Origin: DASXMX01 sp036794395
Lineage (GTDB): Bacteria; Planctomycetota; Phycisphaerae; Tepidisphaerales; Tepidisphaeraceae
Direction: 5' to 3'
NCBI GenBank assembly: GCA_036794395.1
Contig: DAIRGS010000149.1
Span: forward strand, 1-17,391
Length of the DNA: 17,391 nt
Shown here: in pieces, positions 1 through 5,727 of the stretch
Numbering within the stretch: position 1 is the first letter of the stretch
Layout: every line of letters starts with the position of its first letter
The notes under the pieces: generated by a model
The model's input: only the letters and a program-made list of their open reading frames with translations
Database searches by the model: none
What the model was told of the DNA's origin: nothing
Translations under genes and position numbers: made by a program

Positions 1-16
1 GTCATTTGAGTTTCAG

Positions 17-62
17 TCATTCGTCATTGATTCGAATTTCGAATTTCGTCATTCGTAATTTC
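17..62. repeat. AT-rich degenerate short repeat
   Basis: The stretch is built of reiterated short words (cattcgt, attcgaattt, cgaatttcg) and contains the palindrome TTCGAA twice. Its composition is far more AT-rich than its surroundings. Similar TTCGAATTTCG-type strings occur between genes in planctomycete genomes, as far as I recall. I see no promoter or gene in it. It directly borders the dead recombinase fragment and may mark an old junction. Confidence 0.5.
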
Positions 63-68
63 CTACCC

Positions 69-213
69 CTACCGCCTCGGATGAAACTTCTCATGCACGG
101 CCTTCAGGCGCGTGTGATCAACATGCGTGTAGACTTGAGTCGCGTTGATATCGTTGTTGCCGGGCAATTCCTGGGCGATGCGCAGATCCGCGCCGCCATA
201 GAGTAGATGTGTA
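69..213 (-). pseudogene. Truncated Xer-type tyrosine recombinase, 3' fragment
   Basis: Read on the minus strand, this encodes the last 49 residues of a tyrosine recombinase. About 40 of 49 residues are identical to the C-terminus of the intact recombinase at 3050-4009, ending in the same KAVHEKFHPRR and the same TAG stop. It keeps ATHLL, GGADLR and the tyrosine context YTHVDHTRLK. The arginine, lysine and HxxR parts of the active site are absent, and the catalytic LGH is changed to PGN. Upstream of residue VATHLL the homology stops abruptly and repeat DNA follows (from 242). It cannot be active. It is either a decayed second recombinase or a duplicated 3' end left by an integration or rearrangement; the roughly 18 percent protein divergence speaks against a very recent duplication. 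Confidence 0.8.
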
Positions 214-241
214 GCGACGGAGATCGGAAAACCCGGCGCGG

Positions 242-322
242 AAAAACGGGACGGCTCCAATCCCGTTCGGCTCGGCGGTGTCCCATTAAAACTTATTCGG
301 AGCTGTCCCGTTCAAGCTTTCC
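242..322. repeat. Intergenic repeat, composite copy 1
   Basis: Positions 242-279 (38 bases) are identical to 2695-2732. The overlapping 273-322 (50 bases) matches 1102-1151 with about two mismatches. The unit contains GGGACGGCTC and its partial inverse AGCTGTCCCGTT, so it can form imperfect hairpins. The copy lies between the dead recombinase fragment and the DUF433 antitoxin gene. No transposase or target duplication is visible. It is best described as a REP- or MITE-like dispersed element of unknown type. Confidence 0.75.
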
Positions 323-367
323 AAGCGGCAAACCTGAAATCCTTGCGATCGGCCCCTGGACGGCCAT

Positions 368-601
368 ATGATTCACTGCATGGTCGCCTCCGTCGTCAGC
401 GTCAACAAAAACATCCAAGGCGGAACGCCTTGCTTTATCGGCACGCGCGTGCCCGTCTCGTCCCTGTTCGACCACCTCGAAGCCGGCTACACCATCGACT
501 ATTTCCTCAGCCAGTTCCCCAGCGTCACGCGCGAGCAGGTCGTTGCGTTGCTCGAAGAAGCCAGAGCGCGAACCGAAGAGGCCCGCTTGGCGAAGACCTG
601 A
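368..601 (+). CDS. DUF433 domain antitoxin (VapB-like)
   Basis: This 77-residue protein matches the DUF433 family, small helical antitoxins usually encoded just before a DUF5615 PIN-like toxin. The family pattern is visible: a short beta start, then GGTPCFIGTRVPVSSLFDHL, the helix around LEAGYTIDYFLSQFPSVTREQV, and a charged C-terminal helix (VVALLEEARARTEEARLA). It is expected to bind and neutralise the toxin and to repress the pair's promoter. Start choice is uncertain: ATG 368 and in-frame ATG 380 are both possible, and neither has a strong Shine-Dalgarno sequence. The DUF5615 gene starts 32 nt after the stop, on the same strand. The gene sits between two copies of the local repeat family, which fits a mobile or horizontally acquired cassette. 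Confidence 0.85.
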   Translation: MIHCMVASVVSVNKNIQGGTPCFIGTRVPVSSLFDHLEAGYTIDYFLSQFPSVTREQVVALLEEARARTEEARLAKT

Positions 602-633
602 AAAAGCGTCTGGCGTCAAGAAATTCTGAGGCG

Positions 634-954
634 ATGAAAATACGGCTCGACGAGAATCTGCCCCACGACCTGCGACATTACCTCACCGGGCACGAAGTCT
701 TCACCGTCGCCTATATGAACTGGAAAAGCGTCGAGAACGGCGACCTGCTGCTGGCCGCAGGCGATGCCGGTTTCGACGGGAGGCTCACTCTGGATTCCGG
801 CGTCGAGTATGAACAACACCTCGCCGCGCTTCCCGTCGCCGTGCTGATTATTAAATGCAAGTCCAGCAAGATCGACGATCTGCCTCCGCTCGTGCCCGAA
901 ATACTGTCCGCCCTGAACCGGTTGCAACCCAAAACACTTGTCCACGTCGGCTGA
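634..954 (+). CDS. DUF5615 PIN-like toxin
   Basis: This 106-residue protein starts with the hallmark MKIRLDENLPHDL, which carries the first acidic PIN-like residue (D6). It continues with the helix around GHEVFTVAYMNWKSVENGDL, the second acidic strand AGFDGRLTLDSGVEYEQHL, and the terminal PLVPEILSALNRL. DUF5615 proteins are predicted PIN-fold ribonuclease toxins paired with DUF433 antitoxins, as here. The start ATG at 634 fits the family N-terminus exactly; a longer reading frame from 343 is only an open upstream extension overlapping the antitoxin gene. The usual DxN/DK dipeptide after the second acidic strand reads LDSG, a small deviation. Full length for the family. RNase activity is inferred from the family. 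Confidence 0.85.
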   Translation: MKIRLDENLPHDLRHYLTGHEVFTVAYMNWKSVENGDLLLAAGDAGFDGRLTLDSGVEYEQHLAALPVAVLIIKCKSSKIDDLPPLVPEILSALNRLQPKTLVHVG

Positions 955-1003
955 TTGCCATTCTGTCCGTCATGCCGCTAAGGAAAGCTTAAAACGAAAA
1001 CTT

Positions 1004-1188
1004 AAAACGGGACGGCTCTTTTTGTACGATAAATTCAGAGCCGTCCGTTTAGGATTCCCGTCCCGTTTAGGATTCCCCAGAGCCGTCCCGTTTAGGATTC
1101 CCGGCGGTGTCCCATTAAAACTTATTCGAAGCTGTCCCGTTAAAGCTTTCCGTTTGGCATTCCCAGAGCCGTCCCGTTTGGCATTCCC
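1004..1188. repeat. Cluster of ~25-nt direct and inverted repeat units
   Basis: A 25-nt unit beginning CAGAGCCGTCCCGTTT and ending ATTCCC occurs at 1078-1102 and 1164-1188. There is a one-base-deleted copy at 1036-1059, a truncated copy at about 1059-1078, and a degenerate end at 1142-1164. An inverted partner (AAAACGGGACGGCTCT, 1004-1019) can pair with 1037-1050 as a hairpin over a 17-nt loop. The 50-base stretch 1102-1151 repeats 273-322. The array fills the gap between the toxin gene and the end of the lipoprotein gene. Spacers are not of constant size, so it is not a CRISPR array. Confidence 0.75.
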
Positions 1189-1200
1189 TTGGGTGCATCG

Positions 1201-2670
1201 TTAGCGCCCTGAATTTGCTGCTGCACTCATGTCTGCGAAAAGTCGCTCCCGCGCATCTTTACACAGTTCGTATTGCCTCTTGGTTTCTCGAATCAATCGC
1301 TGATAAGCTTCGAAATTCTGGATTGCAGCGTCAGGAGAGTCAGTAGCAGCGTCGTGGAGCTGGTCGCGGAGGATTCCAAGATCGTCACTCGCTTTTTCCA
1401 ATTGATGAAATTCTGCGAAAAGCTGAAGCGAGACTTTGGTTGTTAGTGTCTTGCTATTTTGTGTTAAGGTCGTAAGTAACGTGCGCGGAACCCGGTCGCG
1501 TTCTTTGGAATAATCGTCGACCTGTTCTTCGGTCTGGGCAACAGCTTTTAGAAGCGCATCAACTTCCGCTTGGGTCGGGACACGCAAAGTGCTCGCGTCA
1601 GCGGTCGCTGATTTCGACGCTGGTGGTTCATTGGTTCCGGGGCTTGATGTATCAACAAGTCCGAAGTCGGAATCAAGCCTATTTGGACCTCCGAGAGGAA
1701 AATGAAGTCGCGGTTGCTTTTCTGCACCGACAACGTCTTGGAATTCCCTAGCATGCTTTCTGAAGATTGCCATATTATTGGCCGGAACCCTGGCGACCGT
1801 TTGAGTTATCCCCTCTCGAGCCTTCCTGAACTGCGCTTCGGGATTTTCTATTTTGCGGATTTTGGTTTTCAGTTCCTCTATTTCGTCGGTCAATGCCTTG
1901 ATTTGATGGTCGATATCATCGATCGCTTTCGATGAGTCGGCGTCACCTATTCCAAGATCGGGATTTGCTATCAGTTCGGTATCGGCGGCAAGTTTCGCAC
2001 TGCACTCCGCCTCCTTGAGGCGTGCATCGAGGAGCCGACCGTCAGCACCCCGCTCCGTCGGGTCGAGCTCCACATTTGCTTTCGACTTGGCCAAGTCATG
2101 TTCAGCAATCCGAACGTCGTAACCGTGGTGTTTGAGGACTTCCTGATGCGCGTCTCGTTTGTCCGCCGCTATCAGTGAAACGATTGTTCGTCGCTCCGTC
2201 AGTGTCAGCGTATGCCGACCCTCCTTCTTAGCCGTTCTGTAAAGGTGAAGTTTCTTCTCGTCACGCGTGATGTACGCGTGGTAAAACCTGATTTGCGCCT
2301 GCGCATCGCCCTTTCCCTCTTCCACCGCCTGTTCGAAGAACCACGAGAGCCAGGCAATATTGACCTGTTCGGTCATCTGATCGAAGCCTTCGGTTGTCAT
2401 TCCGTGTGCACGGAGCGCCGACGTGTAGAGTGCCGAGTTAGCCTTTTCAATCTTGGCAGTAGAAGGCAAGCCCGCCACTACCTCTTCGACCCATTCCCCA
2501 TTGGTCCGCCGACCGTTTTCTAAGTCTCTCAGCACCAGGAAGTATTTATCGAATTGCCTTTCGGTGAATGATGTACCAATGGGAGGGCCTGATGCGGTCG
2601 ACGCGCATCCCGAAACCGCACCCAAAGCAAGCGCTAAACACACGATTGAGTGTTTTATCCTAACATTCAT
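1201..2670 (-). CDS. Predicted lipoprotein with coiled coil, unknown function
   Basis: The 489-residue product begins with a lipoprotein signal peptide: a basic start MNVRIKHS, a hydrophobic core, and lipobox VSGC with the acylated cysteine at residue 22. It should be anchored to a membrane facing the periplasm. The body is mainly alpha-helical and highly charged. A strong coiled-coil segment lies at about residues 249-283 (KALTDEIEELKTKIRKIE). A Ser/Pro/Ala-rich linker at about 335-365 separates it from a second helical region (about 366-480). No enzymatic motif is recognised. The start is supported by GAGAGG seven bases upstream of ATG on the minus strand. Base composition is more AT-rich than in the neighbouring housekeeping genes. 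With repeats on both sides, it is probably accessory cargo. Confidence 0.75.
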   Translation of the reverse strand: MNVRIKHSIVCLALALGAVSGCASTASGPPIGTSFTERQFDKYFLVLRDLENGRRTNGEWVEEVVAGLPSTAKIEKANSALYTSALRAHGMTTEGFDQMTEQVNIAWLSWFFEQAVEEGKGDAQAQIRFYHAYITRDEKKLHLYRTAKKEGRHTLTLTERRTIVSLIAADKRDAHQEVLKHHGYDVRIAEHDLAKSKANVELDPTERGADGRLLDARLKEAECSAKLAADTELIANPDLGIGDADSSKAIDDIDHQIKALTDEIEELKTKIRKIENPEAQFRKAREGITQTVARVPANNMAIFRKHAREFQDVVGAEKQPRLHFPLGGPNRLDSDFGLVDTSSPGTNEPPASKSATADASTLRVPTQAEVDALLKAVAQTEEQVDDYSKERDRVPRTLLTTLTQNSKTLTTKVSLQLFAEFHQLEKASDDLGILRDQLHDAATDSPDAAIQNFEAYQRLIRETKRQYELCKDARERLFADMSAAANSGR

Positions 2671-3049
2671 GTATTACCTCTCGTTTTGGGGGCCAAAAAC
2701 GGGACGGCTCCAATCCCGTTCGGCTCGGCGGTTGCTAGCGGCGATGCGGTGGCCCATCTCGGCCGCACAGGAGTTTACTCCAATAAATGGCTATGGCACA
2801 CATCCCACCAGAATTGCGAAAAGTTCACTTGCCCGTTTCCTTCGGCACCGGCGCCACTGCTTTTGGAATGTTGTCCTCAAATTTGTTCGCATCAGGCGAG
2901 CCGACTGGAACGGCATTTTCGCTTTTGCAATGTGGACCTCGTACGCGGACGGGCGAAAAGCCATAATAGCGTAACCCCGGAACCAAGAACAGGATCAGTC
3001 CCTCTTTACGTTTCCCGATTCCCGACGCTAGCCTCGAACGTCGCATCTC
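2671..3049. other. Gene-poor stretch with repeat copy
   Basis: This 379-base gap begins with the ribosome binding site of the lipoprotein gene and the 38-base repeat at 2695-2732. I see no convincing gene in the rest. A 73-codon frame at 2825-3046 on the minus strand opens three bases after the recombinase stop, with AGGAG immediately against its ATG, which is too close for normal initiation. Its product has a hydrophobic patch but no recognisable domain. It may be degenerate coding DNA. Confidence 0.45.
2695..2732. repeat. Intergenic repeat, copy 3 (38 nt exact)
   Basis: These 38 bases are identical to 242-279, in the same orientation, and include GGGACGGCTCCAATCCCGTT. The match ends abruptly at the sequence GCGGT; beyond it the two loci differ. 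This copy lies directly upstream of the lipoprotein gene, within about 25 bases of its start codon, so it may also affect that gene's promoter. Confidence 0.8.
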
Positions 3050-4009
3050 CTACCGCCTTGGGTGGAACTTTTCGTGCACGGCTTTAAGCCGGGTGTGGTC
3101 TACGTGAGTATAGATTTGAGTCGTGTTGATATCGCTGTGGCCGAGCAGTTCCTGGACAACGCGGAGGTCTGCGCCGCCGCCTAAGAGGTGGGTGGCGAAG
3201 CAGTGGCGGAGGGTGTGGGGGGAGACGGATTTGAGCAGGCCGCAGCGGCGGCCGTGCTTTTCGATCAACATCCACAGCCCGATGCGCTCCATGCATTTTC
3301 CGGTGCGGGAAAGGAAAAGGCGCTCATTCTGACGGCGATCGAATTTGGGGCGATCTTCGAGGATGTAGCGGGACAGCGCCTCGGCCGCGGCTCGGCCCAG
3401 GGGGACGATGCGTTCCTTGCTGCCCTTGCCAAAGACACGAACGCAGCCGATCTCGAGATTAAGATCGCGGAGTTTGACCTCGCAGAGTTCGGTGGCGCGG
3501 AGTCCGCTGGCGTAAAGCAGTTCGAGGATCGCCACGTCGCGCGAAAAGAAACGCGACTTTGGATCGGGGGCGGCGATGAGCTGGTTGACCTGGGCCCGGC
3601 TCAGCACTTTGGGCAGCGAGCGTTCGGGCTTAGGCCGTTCGAGTTGTAGAAGAATGGTTGCGCGATCGTGGCCGAGAGTTGCAAGGAATCGGAGGAAGAC
3701 GCGGATAGCCGCCAGACGCCGGGCGACGGTGCGGGTCGCTTGGCCGAGACGGGACTGGTTCTGGAGATAGTAGCGGAAGTCGTCGGTCTGAGCGGTGAGA
3801 AAGTTTTTGGATAAGGTCTGGAGATAGCGATCGAGATCTTCCAGATCGCGCCGGTAGGCGTGAAGGGTATTTTCAGCCAAGCCGCGTTCGGAAGCCAGAT
3901 GGAGCAGGAACGCGCGAAGCTCAGGCCGCTCGCTGGTGCTGTCGGTCGGAAGTCGTGGCGTGCGCGGCGTGTCCGTGAAGCGTGAGTTGGATGATCGGGG
4001 TCTGGGCAT
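3050..4009 (-). CDS. xerD: Tyrosine recombinase XerC/XerD family
   Basis: This 319-residue site-specific recombinase is expected to resolve chromosome dimers at a dif-like site or to drive integration of mobile DNA. The N-terminal SAM-like core-binding domain (about residues 30-115) contains LASERGLAENTLHAYRRDL. The catalytic domain holds the full set: R171 (YASGLRATEL), K195 (FGKGSKER), H265 and R268 (HTLRH), H291 (LLGHSDI) and nucleophile Y300 (QIYTHV). Length is close to the usual 295-320. The start ATG at 4009 gives a 30-residue leader before the family core and overlaps the upstream four-cysteine ORF by 89 nt; no later in-frame start exists before the conserved region. XerC and XerD cannot be told apart from sequence alone, so the symbol is tentative. 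Its 3' end is duplicated in decayed form at 69-213. Confidence 0.88.
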   Translation of the reverse strand: MPRPRSSNSRFTDTPRTPRLPTDSTSERPELRAFLLHLASERGLAENTLHAYRRDLEDLDRYLQTLSKNFLTAQTDDFRYYLQNQSRLGQATRTVARRLAAIRVFLRFLATLGHDRATILLQLERPKPERSLPKVLSRAQVNQLIAAPDPKSRFFSRDVAILELLYASGLRATELCEVKLRDLNLEIGCVRVFGKGSKERIVPLGRAAAEALSRYILEDRPKFDRRQNERLFLSRTGKCMERIGLWMLIEKHGRRCGLLKSVSPHTLRHCFATHLLGGGADLRVVQELLGHSDINTTQIYTHVDHTRLKAVHEKFHPRR

Positions 4010-4202
4010 GCAAGCTATCCCTGCCGACCGATGCATTTTCCCGGCGCAGCCGCCGCTCGGCCAGCAGCTCGCCATACATCGAACACTGTTGATACTTTCC
4101 GAAGCAGTACGCGAACGCGTGCCCAAGGCTATCCAGGCTGAAATGATTCGAGCAGCGTGCGTCTGTGCGGTTCAGAAACGGGCAATGATTACCTTCATGC
4201 AT
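3921..4202 (-). CDS. Small four-cysteine conserved hypothetical protein
   Basis: A 93-residue frame has signs of a real gene. GGAG lies six bases before ATG (read on the minus strand), and the composition is ordered: CPFLNRTDARC at residues 7-17, then a helix (SLDSLGHAFAYCFGKYQQC, Cys 33 and 40), then a basic stretch ELLAERRLRRE. The spacing C-x9-C-x15-C-x6-C could bind a metal or iron-sulfur cluster; this is an inference. I recall similar short CPFL...RCS...CFG proteins in planctomycetes but cannot name a family. It overlaps the recombinase start by 89 nt in another frame, so the two are probably cotranscribed. The C-terminal 25 residues, which lie in the overlap, are low in hydrophobics and may be less constrained. 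Confidence 0.6.
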   Translation of the reverse strand: MHEGNHCPFLNRTDARCSNHFSLDSLGHAFAYCFGKYQQCSMYGELLAERRLRRENASVGRDSLHAQTPIIQLTLHGHAAHATTSDRQHQRAA

Positions 4203-4276
4203 GTTGAACTCCCTCTACTGCTGACACCATTGATATCGGCACCGTTATGCGCGAAACGTGAGCGTGGCGGGAAAAA

Positions 4277-5086
4277 TTATCGGACGTTGGCCGGACGCTG
4301 AGCCAGCAGGGATGAGAAAAACCGGCCCTCGCGCTCCCAGGCATCGCGGGCGATGAGAATATCGAAGCCGGGGAAGAACGCGGGCAGTTCCGAGGTATCA
4401 AGCAGGTGCTCAGGATTGTGCGGCCGCTGGCCGGTTTCGCGGTTGCGGGCGTGGAACGTCTCATAAATGACGTAGCCACCGGGTGTAATCGCATTGGCCA
4501 GAGCAGGAAAAAGCGGACGGTGAAGGTAACGGAATACAGTCACGACATCGGCGGTATTTTGGGTGGGGAGCGTGTTCTGGCGCTCAACATCATGCTGGAT
4601 GGTTGAAAGCGCGACGCCGGACCGGCGGGCCAAATCGTTGGCGCGGGCGAGGGCATCGGGGAGCAAATCGATGGCGGTTACGTTCAGGCCGCGAAGTGCA
4701 AGGTAAACGGCATCGCGTCCGGCGCCGCAGGCCACGTCAATCGCACTGAGTCCGGTGAGATTTCGCTCTCGTTGAATAAAATCGAGAGCTTCAATTAGAA
4801 ATGGACTTGGCTGCCAGAGACGAACTGTGGATGGACCGGCTGCGGTGAAATTGGCCGTGTCGGCAAGCTCGATTCGCGTGGCATGACCGCGCGCTGATAA
4901 AAAATCAAATGCCGCCTGGGCGCGCGACGGGTCGACGTCTGTAACGCGAATCCGCTGATGGCGGGCGGGAAGCTCGTGAAGCCGCAGTCCGATCTCCTCG
5001 AGTGGAATATTCGCCGCTGTCGGAGAATGAGCGCATAGGAATTCGGTTTCGAATCGCACGTCGATCAGGGGTGAATGACCCATCAT
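4277..5086 (-). CDS. Rhodanese-like / SAM-dependent methyltransferase fusion
   Basis: The 269-residue protein has two parts. Residues about 5-72 resemble a rhodanese domain (LIDVRFETEF, then AHSPTAANIPLEEI), but the position of the catalytic cysteine is Asp50 (VTDVDPSRAQ), so no sulfurtransferase activity is expected. Residues about 95-260 form a class I methyltransferase of TehB type. Motif I is AIDVACGAGRDAVYLA (115-130), followed by VTAIDLLPDAL with the acidic ribose-binding residue, and a later motif ITPGGYVIYETF. It probably methylates a small molecule, possibly a thiol or metalloid oxyanion as TehB does; the substrate is unknown. ATG 5086 is followed by a second ATG at 5083, and no strong Shine-Dalgarno is seen. 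It lies in a minus-strand run, 66 nt after the LEARRFLS protein gene and 74 nt before the four-cysteine gene. Confidence 0.85.
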   Translation of the reverse strand: MMGHSPLIDVRFETEFLCAHSPTAANIPLEEIGLRLHELPARHQRIRVTDVDPSRAQAAFDFLSARGHATRIELADTANFTAAGPSTVRLWQPSPFLIEALDFIQRERNLTGLSAIDVACGAGRDAVYLALRGLNVTAIDLLPDALARANDLARRSGVALSTIQHDVERQNTLPTQNTADVVTVFRYLHRPLFPALANAITPGGYVIYETFHARNRETGQRPHNPEHLLDTSELPAFFPGFDILIARDAWEREGRFFSSLLAQRPANVR

Positions 5087-5152
5087 GCATTGCCCAGACG
5101 CCTATCCTCGCAAAGTTCTCGTCGACCGTCATTCCGGCCCAACCTGAAAACA

Positions 5153-5590
5153 CTACCGTGCGACGCGGTCTTGCCGAAGCTGAAGGATCGCCTCCGCGAG
5201 CGCGCGCTTGTTGGCCGCGAGCGAAACTTTGCTCAGTCCGACATCAATTTTTATCTGCGATTTTGCAGCATCCAGCGCATTTTTGGCATTGCCCTTCGCA
5301 ATCAACAGCTCCCCGCGCGCGATCTGAGTGGAGACCGGATTGCCGCGAGCGTCTCGAAGCGCCTGCTCGGCGGCATTGATTGATGCCTTGCCCGACGCGC
5401 TCACCGCAGGGACTGTAGCGTGATCTACACGCAGTTGCGCGGCCCAAACCGCCATGTCGCGCGGTATAATGGCCCTTGCTTCAACAATCGCTGCCTGATC
5501 CGCGGCGATCGTTGCCGGCGGCGCCTTTACGCCCATCAAGGACACCGACAAGAATCGACGGGCCTCCAACGCTTCAGAATACGCGAGCAT
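5153..5590 (-). CDS. Small exported protein with LEARRFLS-type N-terminus
   Basis: The product is 145 residues when started at ATG 5590, which has a clear GGAGG five bases upstream; an ATG at 5614 would add eight residues but has no comparable site. It begins MLAYSEALEARRFLSVSLMG. The motif EALEARRFLS resembles the LExRxxLS motif at the start of many exported planctomycete proteins, so an outward location is likely. The rest is alanine-rich and helical (SGKASINAAEQALRDARG, GNAKNALDAAKSQI, and a C-terminal AILQLRQDR helix), with no cysteine and no known domain. It could be a small envelope or periplasmic helical-bundle protein. It is divergent from the PQQ dehydrogenase gene and shares a 137-nt intergenic region with it. 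Confidence 0.7.
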   Translation of the reverse strand: MLAYSEALEARRFLSVSLMGVKAPPATIAADQAAIVEARAIIPRDMAVWAAQLRVDHATVPAVSASGKASINAAEQALRDARGNPVSTQIARGELLIAKGNAKNALDAAKSQIKIDVGLSKVSLAANKRALAEAILQLRQDRVAR

Positions 5591-5727
5591 CAAAACCTCC
5601 GAGGGTTGAATCAATACCAGACTGATGCAAACATTGTGCCGGGCTGGGCCCGGTTCAATACGACAAGACTGTGCCCCCGCGGTAGATCACTTGTGTTAAA
5701 TGACGGGCACCCGATGGAGGACGCCAT
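5591..5727. promoter_or_regulatory. Divergent intergenic region with inverted repeat
   Basis: This 137-nt region separates the divergent small exported protein and PQQ dehydrogenase genes, so it must contain promoters for both. It holds a perfect inverted repeat, CCGGGC-TGG-GCCCGG (5639-5653), roughly midway, which could be an operator or a leader hairpin. GGAGG at 5716-5720 is the ribosome binding site for ATG 5728. I cannot assign -35/-10 boxes with confidence. Confidence 0.4.

Noticed and set aside
343..633. Long plus-strand frame leading into the DUF5615 toxin
   Set aside because: The DUF5615 family N-terminus begins at ATG 634; the upstream part overlaps the DUF433 gene in another frame and has no domain.
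1004..1188. Possible CRISPR array
   Set aside because: Units are adjacent or irregularly spaced, one is inverted, and there are no equal-length unique spacers or cas genes.
2825..3046. Possible small minus-strand gene after the recombinase
   Set aside because: AGGAG abuts the ATG too closely, and the 73-residue product has no recognisable feature beyond a short hydrophobic patch.
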